Positions 27,601-42,600 of a stretch of DNA of 64,000 nucleotides are shown here, piece after piece. Numbering within the stretch: the first letter of the stretch is position 1; each line of letters starts with the position of its first letter. The stretch is from Actinomycetota bacterium (lineage in GTDB: Bacteria > Actinomycetota > Actinomycetes > Nanopelagicales > Nanopelagicaceae), in assembly GCA_016870975.1 (NCBI GenBank), contig VGAE01000003.1, forward strand, positions 1 through 64,000, read 5' to 3'. The notes under the pieces are model-generated. The model did no database searches. It saw only the letters and a list, made by a program, of their open reading frames with translations, and was not told the DNA's origin. Both the position numbers and the translations under genes were made by a program.

Positions 27601-30600
27601 ATCTCAAGGCAAGGAGCGCATATTAGTTCCAAATTTAATCGGAATGCCGCCAGTGGCCGCACAAAAACTGCTTGAAGAGAATAATTTAGTCGTAAGTGAA
27701 ATTACTGAAGAGTTTTCTGGAGAAATCTCAAGTGGCCTAGTCATAAGGTCCATTCCCGCAGAAGGTGAGAGAGTGAAACGAGATTCAAATGTCATTCTCA
27801 TTATTTCGAAAGGAATTGAAAAGCTTGAAATAGTAAATTACAAAGGCAAGAGCGGTGAACAAGCTCTAAATGAATTATCTGAAAGCGGTTTCGAAGTGGA
27901 CACAAAATATGTTTTTAGTGAAGACCTCCCAGCCGGCGCAGTAGTTTCGCAAAATCCAAGCGCTGGCGCAGCGGATAAAGGGAGCAGAGTGACTTTGTTG
28001 GTATCCAAAGGAACTGAATTTGTCTTTATCCCAAATGCATTTGCGCTTAGCGAAATTAAGGCAATTACGGCTCTTGAAGATCAGAACTTAAGAGTTATCG
28101 TAAAGAAGGTCGGCACCAAGAAGGAGAAATTTGTTACAAATATCTCGCCGAAGGTGGGCACAAAAGTGAAGCGAGGTTCCAAGGTAACTATCACTGTAGG
28201 GTGAGTCAGTGAAAATGCCTCGTATCGGAGCGCATGTCCCAACTTCAGGTGGCATGGCAAAACGCTCAATCGAATATGCAAAAACAATTCAAGCGGAGGC
28301 GATTCAAGTTTTTGCATCGAATCCAAGGGGCTGGGCTATGCCCGATCCCAATCTTGAAGCTGATCAAAAATTTCGAGAGTTATCAGAAGAGCTTGATTTA
28401 GAGACTTATGTCCATGCACCCTTCCTGATTAATTTAGGATCTCCCACAACTAGCACTTATGAAAATTCACTGGCATCAACTGAGTATTCGCTTAAGCGAG
28501 GTCGCGAAATAGGTGCAAAAGGCGTGGTAGTTCACACAGGTTCTGCTGTGGACGAGAACCACGTAAAGAAGGCTTGGCAGCAGATTGAGAAAGGCGTCAT
28601 GCCGATTGTGGCTAAGTTAAAGGATTCAGATCCTTGGTTACTACTTGAACCTACCGCAGGACAAGGTCAATCTTTAGTTAGAAAACTAGATGACTTAAAG
28701 AACTATTTTGATGCATTGGATTGGCATCCCAAAGTAGGGGTTTGTCTCGACACATGTCATGTATTCGCTGCGGGCCACGACATTAAGTCACTGGGGGGCA
28801 TGACGGCAACTATTGACTTACTTGTAGAAATTGTTGGAGCAGAAAGAATTCAACTAATTCACGCAAATGACTCCATGGATGTACTTGGATCGCTGAAGGA
28901 CCGTCATCAGAACTTAGGTGAGGGTGAAATAGGCAAAGGTCCGTTTGAAGAATTGCTTGTCCATCCCGCGATTCTAAATGCACCATTAATCTTGGAGACA
29001 CCCGGTGAAGAGCCAGAACATGGCCGAGAAGTTTTACTTCTGAAGAAAATGAGGAAGTAGATGTTGTTTTTAGCGTCATGGGCACTTCTGGCTGTTGCGG
29101 CAGTCTGGGGAATCTCCTTCGTTTGGATGAAGGACGTATTGGATCAACAAGATGTTTTTAGTTTTCTTTTCTGTAGATTTATTGTCGCCTCACTTACTAT
29201 GGTTCTCGTCCGTCCAGCAATTTTAAAGAATTTGAGCTGGAAATTGATCTCACGGGGTTCACTTGCGGGCTTCGCGCTTGGAACTGGGTATATTTTTCAA
29301 ACGCTAGGACTGGAGAGAACCACACCAGCAATAACTGGTTTTGTCACAGGACTTTACGTTGTTTTTACGCCTTTGATCGGACTTATAGTTTTTCGAGATC
29401 ACATAACGCGAATAGCCTGGTTCTATATCGTTTTGGCAACGATAGGACTTGGCGTACTCTCAATCTCCGGTTGGTCCATGGGAGTCGGTGAGTTATTCGT
29501 TTTAACTTCAGCTATTATGTTTGCAATTCATATAATTCTTCTGAGTAGATGGAGTAAGCACTTCGATACTTACCTGCTTACTTTTGTTCAGTTATTTACT
29601 TGTGCACTTGTCGCTGGCGTCCCGGCCGCAATAAATGGTTTTACTCTGCCGCCCGATAGCCAGACTTGGAACGTTGTCGCTTTTACCGCTGTATTCGCGA
29701 CTTTCCTCGCGTTTATAGTTCAAACCTGGTCTCAAGCGAGAATTTCCGCCGTCAGAGTGGCAGTTATTCTGACGACAGAAGTGGTGTTCGCGGCATTATT
29801 CTCAGTCTTACTCGGAGTCGAACCCTTGACCATTCGAATCATAATTGGGGGATCGATGATTTTGGTTGCGATGATCATGATTGTTCAACCTAGAGTTTCG
29901 CCATCAAAAGATGGCATACTGCAAACATGATTGTTGACCTCCGTTCGGATACGGTAACCCAGCCCACTCCAGCTATGCGCAATGCAATCTCAACAGCAAG
30001 AGTTGGCGATGATGTTTATGGAGATGATCCGACCGTAAATCTCCTTGAAGAAAAGGTAGCCAAATTATTTGGGAAAGAAGCGGCCGTCTTTACACCGTCA
30101 GGTTCGCTTGCAAATCAACTATGTATTAGAACTTTGGTTAAACCTGGGGAAGAGTTAATTTGCGAGGTTAATTCGCATATTGTTCGCGCTGAATTGGGCG
30201 CTGCCGCAGCGTTTAGCGGAATAACAACTAGAACCTGGACTGACCCGTACGGTGAACTTTCCGCAAATCGCGCAATTGAAATTGCACGCCCAAACTCTGG
30301 CCCATATTTGGTTTCGACAACTGCAGTTGCTGTTGAGAATACGCATAATTTCGGGGGCGGAACTATTCACGATATTAAGGAAATTGAAGCTTTAAAGAAA
30401 TGGGCCGAACCAAATCGGGTTAAACTTCATTTAGATGGTGCTCGAATCTGGAATTCCCATATTGCTAGTGGCGTGCCGTTATCCGAATATGGAAAACACT
30501 TTGAAACTTTAAGCGTCTGTCTCTCCAAAGGATTAGGTGCGCCAATTGGTTCGCTAATGATTTCTACGAAAGAGAGAGTCGCAGAAGCAAGAGTATGGCG

Positions 30601-33600
30601 CAAACGTTACGGAGGTGGAATGCGCCAGGTCGGAATTATTGCTGCCGCAGGACTTTTTGCAATCGAAAATAATATTTCTAGGCTTGTGGAAGATCATCTG
30701 CGAGCGAAGCAGCTGGCAAAAGCTTGTCATGAAATAATTCCGAATGTAATTGATCCAACTCGAGTTTCGACAAATATAGTTGGCCTTGAACTTCTCGGTG
30801 CAAACATCTCCGCGGAAGATTTCGTTGCTCAAGCTAGGGCCGAGGGGGTTTGGATGGGCGCGCTTGGACCGACTTACGCAAGACTAGTTACCCACCTTGA
30901 TATTGATGATTCTGGAATTGAATTTGCTGTTAAAGTTCTACAAAAATTACTTAAGCAAGCCTTCGTATCGAAGTAGCCACTCCTTTACTTTTAATCCATA
31001 TGCGTAGTTCCCAAGGCCGCCACCGGTCTTGACGATGCGATGGCATGGAACAACCAGTGCAATTAAATTTCTCGCGCAAGCACTCCCGGCAGCCCTAACG
31101 GCATCAGGCGAGCCAGCTCGTTTTGCCAACTCCGCATAAGAGATAGATCTCCCCGGTGCGACTTTTCGCATCGCTCGCCACGCAGCTTGTGAAAAACGCT
31201 CCCCTGGTTGACTTACTGAAATCCCGTCCAAAGCGTTCAAGTTCCCTTCGAAATAATCATTTAAGAGATCCGTAATGACTGGAATCTTTTTCTGCGGATT
31301 CAACTTGCTTGCTCGATCATTTTTATCCAGATTAGAAATTAGATTTGCGAAATTGGAGAAACCTGCAGCTAGGAGTTTCTGATCATGTGCAATCAGGTAT
31401 AAATTTCCAATCGGTGTCCTGTAAATAGACTGGGTAAGCACTCCCCTACCCTACACCTCGCTGATTACCGCTTCCCGTCCCTAAGCATTGCCGCCACTAG
31501 GAAGGCCAACTCGAGCGATTGGGTGTGGTTAAGTCTCGGGTCGCAGGCCGACTCGTAACGCATTGCTAAGTCTTCATGAGAAATGTCTAGACCGCCGCCA
31601 ACGCACTCAGTCACGTCATCACCTGTTAACTCAACATGTATACCTCCTGGGTAGGTATCAAGTTTGTGATGAACTTCGAAAAATCCTCGAACTTCATTCA
31701 TAACGTCATCAAAACTTCTAGTCTTATGACCAGTAGGCGCTTCATAAGTATTTCCATGCATTGGATCACAAACCCAAAGCACTTTTCTGCCACTTTTCTT
31801 TACCATTTCAACAAGCGGCGGCAGTGAATTACGAATATTTTTTGCACCCATTCGTGTTATGAAGGTCAATCTTCCGGGCTCTTCTTGTGGATTCAAAGTT
31901 TCTATGAGAGCCATAACATCGGCTGGAGAAGTTTTTGGACCGATTTTTACACCAATTGGATTCCGGATTTTCTTTGCAAAATCTATATGCGCACCATCAA
32001 CCTGTCTTGTGCGCTCACCAATCCAGAGGAAATGAGCTGAAACGTCGTATGGCTGATCAGACCTTGAATCAATCCGTGTAAGTGCTTTCTCATATTCGAG
32101 AATTAAAGCTTCATGCGACGAGTAAAAATCAACAGTCTTAAACTCTTCTGGGTTTACGCCCGCAGATTTCATAAATTCAAGTGCGCGACCTATTTCTTTT
32201 GCGAGGGCTTCATATCTAGATCCAATTTCTGAATCTCTCACGAAGCCTTTATTCCACTCATGAACAAGTCGCAAATCTGCGAAGCCGCCTTGAGTGAAGG
32301 CTCGAACTAAATTAAGTGTTGCGGAAGAAGTGTGGTAAACCTTTAGCAAACGAGTTGGATCAGGCGTTCTAGCCTCTTTTGTAAATTGGAGATCGTTTAC
32401 GGCATCTCCTCGATACGCCGGTAACTCTACGTCTCCACGCTTTTCCATGTCATTACTTCGAGGTTTTGCAAATTGACCGGCCATTCGACCGACCTTTATC
32501 ACCGGCATACTCGCTCCGTACTGAAGCACCGCAGCCATCTGAAGAATGGTCTTTATTCGATTTCTAATTGAGTCAGCAGTCGCCGCCGCGAAAGTCTCCG
32601 CGCAATCTCCACCTTGCAACCAAAATGCTTCACCGGAAGCAGCTTGAGCAATTTTAATTTTTAGATTGTCACACTCCCCAGCAAAAACAAGTGGCGGAAA
32701 AGTTTGAAGTTCCGTTACGACTTGCGTTAATTTCTCACGGTTTGGCCAAGCAGGTTGTTGTGAAATAGCTAGAGAGTTGTCGAAGAGCTTCTCAATTAAA
32801 TTACTCATGGCATAAGGGTAGATAGGTTTGAAGGATTCTTGCTACACAATTATCCAAAGAAGACTTCGGCTTCTGCGAGCAGGCTTGGATCTACGGTTTT
32901 TAGCTTCTCAGTTGCAGAAGCTAGCGGCACTCTCTCAATCTTGGTTCCATGTAGCGCCACCATCTTTCCCCAATCTCCAGCGTGGGCTGCAGTTATTGCG
33001 TGAATACCAAAACGAGTTGCTAGAACTCGATCAAAAGCGGTTGGAGTACCGCCCCTTTGAATATGTCCCAGAATTGAAGTTCTAGCTTCTGTGCCGGTCC
33101 TTGATTCAATTTCTTTTGCCAGCCATTCGCCAATACCCGAGAGCTTCACATGACCAAACGCATCTAAAGATCCATCCTTGGTAACTATCGTTCCATCTTT
33201 TGGTAATGCGCCTTCAGCCACAACAATGATTGGGGCATACGATTGTTTAAATCTAGATTCGACATACTTACAAACTTTTTCGATATCAAAAGGAATTTCA
33301 GGAATCAAAATGCAAGATGCACCTCCGGCCATTCCCGAGTGAAGTGCAATCCATCCTGCGTGCCTTCCCATAACTTCAACAATCAAAGTGCGATGATGCG
33401 ATTCGGCAGTCGTGTGTAATCTGTCAATCGCTTCAACTGCAATATTTACTGCGGTGTCGAAGCCAAATGTGTAATCAGTGTTGTTCAAATCATTATCAAT
33501 TGTTTTTGGGACGCCAATTACTTTTACGCCTAGCGCATCTAGTTTCGTGGCTACCCCTAACGTGTCTTCTCCGCCAATTGCAATGAGCGCATCAACATTC

Positions 33601-36600
33601 ATTTTGGCTAAATTCTCTTTGATTCTTGCAACGCCATTTTCGATTTTGAATGGATTGGTTCTTGATGACCCAAGAATCGTTCCTCCGCGTGGGAGTATCC
33701 CTCGCGTTGCCTTTATGTTGAGTGGCATGGTCAATCCCTCAAGCGGACCTTTCCAGCCATCCCTGAAACCAATGAACTCATATCCGTACTCTTTTTCACC
33801 TTTACGGACAACGGCTCTAATCACCGCGTTTAAACCTGGACAATCTCCTCCGCCAGTGAGGACACCAAACCGCATTCGATTTCTCCGACTCTCGAGCTTG
33901 TGATCTTCATCGATCCAGCACGCGATTCTAGCAAGGTCGGACTACTCTTCTGGCGATGGACAAGACTCTAATTTATGTAGCGCATGACAATCTAAATCGA
34001 AATAAAGGTGCACTGGCAGGCGCGCAACCCGAGACCCACTCAATTGTATTTGTTGAAAGCCAGCAAATGATCAAGGGTGCAAGATGGAATCGCCAGCGCC
34101 TCTTCTTTTTGTTGTCCGCTGCGCGTCATTTTGCCGATGAGCTCAAAACCGAGGGTTTTGAAGTTATGTACATAAAATCAAAAGATAGCGCCAGTGGTAT
34201 TCAGAGTCTCTCCAAAAAATATAGAGAGATTATTTGCGTAGAGCCTTCTTCGTACCGTCTAACCAATTCTCTCGCTGATATTGGGGTGCGGTTCGTCCCG
34301 AATGATCTCTTTTTGACTCCTCGAGCACTTTTTGAGCAGTGGTCGAAGAGTCAGAAGAGTTTAAAAATGGAGAATTTTTATAGATGGCAAAGGCAGCGAC
34401 TTGGAATACTTATTTCTGATGGCGAACCCTTGGGAGGAAGGTGGAATTATGATGATGAAAATCGTGAGCCTCCCCCAAAATCTGATTATCGTTGGCCAAC
34501 CTATCCGCATCACAAGAGAGACAGTATTGACGAAGAAGTTATCGTCCAGTTAAGAGATTTAAATCTTAGCGGATCACTTGATGAAACGATATGGGGTACG
34601 ACTCGTAAAGCTGCTTTAGCTCAACTTGAGAGTTTTCTCAAAAGTTCATTTGCTAATTTTGGACCGTTTGAGGATGCGATGACTGTCAAATCTTGGGCTC
34701 TTCATCACTCTCTGCTGAGTCCTTATCTAAATATTGGACTTTTGACGCCAGATGAAATCATTAACGCTGCATTAAAAGAATTTGAAAAAGGAAATATCTC
34801 TTTAGCATCCTGTGAAGGCTTTATTAGACAAATAATCGGGTGGCGTGAATACATAAATGGTCTGTATTGGTATTTCGGTGAGAAGTATCGAGAAAGTAAC
34901 TTCTTAAATTCTAAGAATCCGCTACTCCCTCTATTTGAAAATTCCGGATCGACGAAAATGAAATGCGTCTCAGAGACAATTGCAGGGGTGGAACGGCGAG
35001 GTTGGGTGCATCACATACCACGGCTAATGATTTTAAGCAATCTCGCAGCACTTTGCGATGTATCCCCTGTTGAGTTATTGACATGGATGAGAAATAATTT
35101 TATTGACGCTGCTGATTGGGTGATGGTTCCAAATGTTATTGGGATGAGCATGCATGCGGACGGTGGAAGGATGTCAACAAAACCCTACATCGCTGGTGGC
35201 GCATATATTTCCCGGATGTCAGATTACTGCGGTGACTGCGCCTATAACCCAAAAACTAGAGTTGAAGATGATTCGTGTCCATTTACGACACTTTATTGGC
35301 ATTACTTATATAGGAACCGTGATCACTTTAAGAAGAACCATAGAATGTTTCAACAATTAAATGGGATGAAGAAATTGAGGGATATCGAAGCGACGATTAC
35401 TCGCGGTAATGAAGTAATTGAAGGGCTTCTTGCTGGAGAGATCTAGAGAGTTGCTATCTCCCCTTTGCCAACCACAACAATTCCGCCATCGGAAACTGTA
35501 AATCGTGCTCGATCCCGCTCTTCATCAAAACCTATTTCTGCGCCAGGCTCGATAACTACGTTCTTATCAAGAATGGCATTTCGAATCTTTACTTTATCGC
35601 CAATGCGAACCGAAGGCATCAAAACCGATCCTTCGATAACTGAATCCTTTCCAACCAACACGTCATATGGGGCAACTGTGGAGCTCAAGACTCCTCCTGC
35701 AATTATTGAACCGGCCCCCACTACGGAATCAAATGCGCGACCATTCTCGGAGAACTTGGCTGGGGGTAATGAAGGTGGATTTGTAAGTATTGGCCAATTT
35801 CTGTTGTAAAGATTAAAAATTGGATGAACTGAGACAAGATCCATATGTGCGTCGTAGTGTGAATCTATAGTTCCCACATCACGCCAATAGCCTTTATCTC
35901 TAGCAGTTTCTTCAGGCACAATATTGTTCGCAAAATCGTATACTTTTGCGGCCCCATCTTTTGTCATCATAGAGATTATGTTGGATCCCAAATCATGCCT
36001 ACTCTCGATTGGATTAGAGAAACGTTACCCCAAGAAGATCTAATTTCTCTCTTGACCCATGCTGATATCTTCGTATGTCCCTCAATCTACGAACCCCTCG
36101 GAATTGTTAATCTTGAAGCAATGGCATGCGAAACAGCTGTCGTAGCGACCGCTGTGGGTGGCATTCCTGAATTGGTATTAGATGGCATGACAGGTGTCTT
36201 GGTAGAACATTCAAGCGTAGATGAAGAATTTGAAGAATCCCTTCGAATGAGCATGCTCAAAGTCATGCGTGACTCAAATCTCGCAGAAAGTTTTGGAAAG
36301 AATGGGCGGATTCGCGCAATTGCTGAATTTGGCTGGGATAAAGTAGTGGCACAAACCATTAACGTATATCGGAGCATTTAATGTCGCGACGCAGTTGGCT
36401 TCTATTCTCGCTTGTTGGAGTGCTTTGGGGTGTTCCTTATCTGTTCATGAAAGTTGCTGTAGAAGAGTTGTCTATTTCGGTAATTGTCTTTGCAAGATTA
36501 GCAATAGGAGCGGCTCTTTTGATCCCAATCGCGATTCACCAAGGAGCTTTTCGAAATATTCGGCCCTATATGAAATATATTCTTTTTTACTCCATCCTTG

Positions 36601-39600
36601 AAATGGTCATACCTTGGACTTTGATTACAAATGCTCAACGAAATCTCTCGTCTGGAGTAGTCGCTCTACTTGTGGCAACTGTTCCAATCTGGGCTACGTT
36701 ATTCGCACATCACACAGGTGATTCAACGGCTGCGCATCGAATAAGAATCATTGGAATCGCTATCGGTCTAGTTGGCATTGTTTTGATTGTCGGCATTGAA
36801 AGCGTTTCGGACTTCAGTAATTCCTGGGCTCTACTTCAAGTTTTGATTGCCGCTGCCGCTTATGCCTGGGCAACTAATATGATCTCTCGCAAAGTAAATG
36901 ACGTACCTGGTGTCGCAATTAACGGTGTTGCTATGACTGCAGCAGCATTGCTATTCGCTCCGTTTGCCTTAGTCAATGCTCCTGTAACTTCTCCCTCTTT
37001 TAATTCAGTTCTAGCAACCGTTGGGCTAGGTGTCCTGAGTAGCGGTATCGCATTCTGGGTATTCTTCATTGTGCTGGATGAGATTGGTCCAGCCAGAGCT
37101 TCGTTGGTGGTCTATCCAAACACTGCAGTTGCGGTCTTACTTGGTGTAGTGATTTTGAATGAGCCAATCACGCTCGCAATTTTGATCGGATTACCACTTG
37201 TATTAATTGGATCTTACTTTGCAAGTCGGAAGCCAAGAAATGCAACTTTCGCCTCTTAGTTTTGAATAAAACCCAATTTCTGAAGTGCTTTTGAATCCTT
37301 TTGCCAATTTTCAATAACTTTTACATGAAGAGCGAGATAAACTTTCCTACATAGAATCTTTTCAATTTCATTACGAGCATTCGTACCAATCTCTTTGAGA
37401 TTCGAGCCCCTTTTTCCGATGAGAATTGCTTTTTGGCTATCCCTTTCGACGATGATTGAGGCATGGATATCTACAAGTTTTCCATCGGGTCTCTCTTGCA
37501 AATCGTCCACTTTAACCGCAACTGAATGAGGAACTTCCTCTCTGAGATTGGAGATTGCAGATTCCCTGATTAGTTCGGCAACTGAAATCAATTTATCTTG
37601 GTCTGACAACATATCTGAGGGATAGAAGACCGGCCCATTTTCCGCATGCTTGACCAGTAGATCAATGAGGAGCTGAATCTGCTCATCGGTAAAGGCTGAG
37701 ACCGGGACAATCTCATCCCAGGAGAAGCCAGCTTTATTTGCCAAATCCTGGGCAGAAATTAATTGCTTTGCTAGATCCTGTTTATTTACCATTTCGACCA
37801 TAGTGATTACACAAATTCGTTTCATTGAACTTTGTGCAGAAATTTGCCGGGCTATGTACAAGTCCCCTGAGCCAATAGACTCAATAGCAGGTAAGCATTG
37901 AATTACGATATCCACATCCTTGATACTGCTATGCACGACCTGGTTCAAAGTTGTTCCGAGCGAGGTTTTGGCCTTATGTAAACCCGGTGTATCGATAAAA
38001 ATAAGCTGGTAGTCCTTTTCGGTGAGAATTCCTTTGATTGCTAATCGTGTCGTATTGGGATGGTGAGAAGTAATTGAAATTTTCTTACCAACAAGAGTAT
38101 TTAAGAGCGTTGATTTACCAGTGTTGGGTCGACCCACGATAGAAATGAAGGCTGATTTATGAGGCATTTAAGTAAAGAGTACATGGTTTATCAGAGAGAA
38201 ATTCCATTGCATCCGCTACTGAGGTCACTATTTCTGCACATCTTTCGCCTATGAGTCGATGGCAGCCATCACTTGAAGGTGAGTTAATTGGTCCTGGCAC
38301 TGCAAGCACAATCCGAAGTAATTCCGCTGCGTCGCGCGCTGTACTAAGTGAGCCACCTCTGAAAGCTGCTTCGACAACGATGGTGGCTTTGGCGTACGCG
38401 GCTATCAATCTATTTCTAGTTAGAAATCTCTCCGGTCTTACCTAGTTCTGATGCCTTGGGCGTCAGAACCATCAACGCAAAATAGACTTACGATTTCCGA
38501 AATTCATTGCCAATTAGAAATCTATGGATTATAGAAATTTTGCTACATTTGAATAGCTTTTTCGGTGGATACTTGAGATGCCTAACTTATTTATGGCTGC
38601 TTCATGGGCGGCTGTCGCATAACCTTTGTGCTCTGCCAGGCGATAGCCTGGAAATTCCCGATCAAGTTCAATCATCAATCTGTCACGATGTACCTTGGCA
38701 ATTATGGAAGCAGCAGATATCGAAAGTGATACTTGATCACCCTTCCAAACAGCTAAGTTCGCAACTTCAATTCCAGGTATTTCATATCCATCGGTCAAAA
38801 CGTAATCTGGCCGCACTGCTAGCGAAGTAACTGCTCTTCGCATTCCCTCAATGTTGCACTTATGCAGTCCTTTCGCGTCAATTTCGGAAGGAGAAATTTC
38901 AATGATTGCAAAGGAGGTTGAAATTTCTAGTATCTTGGGGAAAAGCATCTCGCGCTCAGTGGGAGATAATTCTTTAGAATCTCTTATGCCTTCAGTGAAC
39001 TGATTATCTAAGTCTTCAATTATTACCGCAGCAACAACAAGTGGTCCGGCACAAGCGCCTCGTCCAGCCTCATCTACTCCGGCAATTCTCTTGATGCCCG
39101 CCTTTTGGAGTTTTTTATCAATCACTTAGCTGTTGGGATCTTCGCCAACTCAAAGCCACGCTCAATTAGTCCCAAATTCGAAACTGGCCAAATAACAACA
39201 ACCGCCCTTCCCGTTACGCGATTTAAAGGCACCATGCCCTTGTTTGGATCGTCAGTATGGAATCGGGAATCTGCGCTGGCTCCCCTGTGATCACCCATTA
39301 CCCATACAAAATTTCTTGGAACCTTAACATCAAACTTCATTTCAGATGCAGCATCGCCCGGATAGATATAGGGCTCGTCCACCGCAACGCCATTAACTTC
39401 AAGTTTACCTTCTGTACTACAACAAACAACTCGATCGCCACTCACTCCTATTACTCTCTTAATCAAAAATTGTTTGGCTGGATCAGGGAGAACTCCAACA
39501 AAAACTAGTGAATCCTTTATTGCCTTGCCCAACCCAGTACTTTCATCAGTGGCAGGCGGCAACCAATCTGCTGGATCACGGAAAACAACCACATCGCCGC

Positions 39601-42600
39601 GTTTTACTTCACTAAAAAGTGCACCAAATTTATTTACGCCAACACGATCATTTACCAGCAGGGTATTTTCCATTGATCCCGATGGGATATAGAAAAATTG
39701 AATAAGAAACGTTTTTATGATTATTGAAAGTATTAATGCTGATGCGACAAGTATCGGAAGTTCGCGAAGGGTAGAGCCTTTGCGAGAGGCCATTATTTAA
39801 GCTTGGGTTTTCTCTTCGGACTCAGGAGTTACTTCGGCCGGAGATTCATTAATGTCCGCGACTGCTGTTGGCTCAATATTCGCTTCAGTATTTGAGCTTT
39901 CGGAAGGGCTCTCTGAATAAATTGTCTCAAGATCTGTTCCATCTCTGCGCTCACGAATCTTGGCTGCCTTACCTCGCAGATCTCTTAAGTAGTAAAGCTT
40001 CGATCTTCGAACTTCTCCCTTTCGCACCAATTCAATTTTTTCAATAACAGGCGCATGAACTGGAAAAACGCGTTCGACGCCAACATCATAGGATATTTTT
40101 CTTACGGTAAAAGTTTCGCGGATTCCCGAGCCCTTTCTGGAAATAACTAAGCCTTGGAAAACCTGGATACGACTCTTGTTTCCCTCAATGACTCGAACAT
40201 GAACTTTTAACTCATCGCCAGGGCGGAAATTTGGAATATCTTTCCGGCGCGATGTTGCGTCTACCGCGTCTAATACGTTCATGTCTAATTCCTTAAAGAT
40301 TGGTCTTGGGCTAACCGGCGTATCCTGCCATAAGGCAGCGCTAAGCGCTAAATTGCCTTTATCCAGCGCCCATCCGAAATCATTTCCTGGCCCAACTCCC
40401 GATAAAGTGAGGGGCCAGCGACCATTACAAAATATTGTGATCCACCAGGCATTGTGGGAACTGCAAGAAATTTAGCTCCTGATTCGCGTGCAATTAAGCC
40501 GGCAGCAGCAAAATCCCATTCGTAAACATCTGCTTCATAATAGGCATCCAAAACTCCTGAGGCAACAAAGCAAATGTCCACTGCGGATGCTCCCAGTCTT
40601 CTGATGTCACGAATTCGTGTTATTAGATGATTAAACATCTCTCCTTGCACAACTCGCAAACTCAAATCATAAGAAAACCCGGTCCCAATCAGAGACTTTG
40701 AAAGGGCAATTGGTTCATTACATTTAATGGCCTTACCATTGCATTCCGCTCCTTGATTGAGCACTGCGCTCCACGTTTTACCTAGTGATGGAGCATGGAC
40801 AACTCCTGCCACCACATTGTCATCATGCTTTATCGCAATACTGACACACCATCCAGGAACTCCGTAGAGATAATTAACAGTCCCATCAATTGGGTCTATG
40901 ACCCAGGTATATCCACTTTTCCCAGTTTTGGTGGCTCCCTCTTCGCCTAAAATAGAATCGTTTGGTCTTATCTTCTTTATCAAGTCTGCAATTAATTCCT
41001 CACTCGCCTGATCCATCTGAGTTGCAAAGTCCAAAACTCCACTTTTCTCTGAGAGACTAAAGTTTTCAGGTCGATCTGATAACAACTTACCGGCTTCAAG
41101 GGCGATTCTTAGAGCGATATCACGTAATTCAATAATCTCGGTCATAGAGGAATCTAATCACAAGTAGACTTCTCGAAATGCAACACAACTATCGTAGACT
41201 TTTTAGTGTACCTGGTGGATGGAAATTCTCATTCGCTGCATTTATTCTCAGGCTGCCAATCTCAATGCTCTATTTAGCGATGGTTCTATTTGTGGTCGCT
41301 GAAACCGACTCTTATTCAATGGCTGGAGTCCTGTCCATGGCCGGTTCAATCGTGATTTCTATTGCAGCGCCTCTCTGGTCGAGAGCCGCCGATCAATATG
41401 GCCAATCTCGAATACTAAAGATTACAGCACCCTTGCATATTTTTTTTATGGCTGCCTTCGTAATATTATTGAAAACAGACGCGCCAACTGTTTTGTGGTT
41501 CACCAGCGCCTTACTCTTTGAGTCTTTTGTTATCGGTTCCGGTCAAATGGTTAGACGTCGTTGGATTTACGCCATTGGAGAAAAAGATAAAGTTCTCACT
41601 GATACTGCATACTCGTTTGAAGCTTTTGTAGACGAAGTAATTTTTACTTTAGGACCCGTTCTCGCAACGTTGCTAGCTGCTACTTTTGCTCCAGAATATG
41701 CGATTTTTTCTGCTATGTTCTTTGTTGCAACTGGTGCATATCTCTTCTCAAGTCAAAAATCCAGTGAACCAAAACCGCATCCAAAGAATCCGGACGCCGA
41801 TCATTCTCTCTTAATAAAAGAGAGGCTAGTTCAAGCAGTCTTCCTTCCTCTCGTGCTTTGCGGATCTTTCTTTAGCGCTGCCGGGTTAGTAATCGTTGGA
41901 TATGCGGATGAATTTGGCGAGCGAGAATTTAGCGGTCTCTTAGTTGCAGTTTGGTCTTTAGGTAGCGGAATATCAGCTATTGCCATTGGTTCCATCAAAT
42001 GGCAGCGAAGTGATTCGATCAGATTTATTAAATCAATTTTGGCTTTATTCCTTCTTACAATTCCCATTTACATTACCGCTGTAATTCTGCCTGGAAATTT
42101 TCTTTTGTTAAGTTTTTCGCTATTTCTCAATGGGCTTGCGATTGCTCCTTTACTTACTTCTGGATTTGCGCTCGCGGAGCGTTCCGTCCCGGAGGAGCGT
42201 AAAACTGAAGTATTGGCATGGGCGATTTCGGCCTTGAGTCTTGGTGGCGCAATACCGCCCGCGCTAACTGGTTACATTATTGACACACAAGGTATCTCTG
42301 TCGCATTTATTGTTCCATTGGCCTGTATGGCTCTATCAGTAGCCTCGCTGCTTCCATTCCTTGCTGTATGGAAAATGAAGATTTCAGGGACATCGCGTTA
42401 AATTCCCCAAAAGTGACTGTTCGATATGGCAACCTACCCCTGTGTCAGAACTTAGATTTTCAGGTCGTTCACTCGACGGTGATTACCTTGAGTTCTCAGA
42501 TGATCTAGGCAATTCTTTCAAAGTTCGCATAACTGATGGCTTAAAGAATTCAATTATCGATCGAAGATTAAGTGCAGTTCGTGATGATGCCGCTACATTT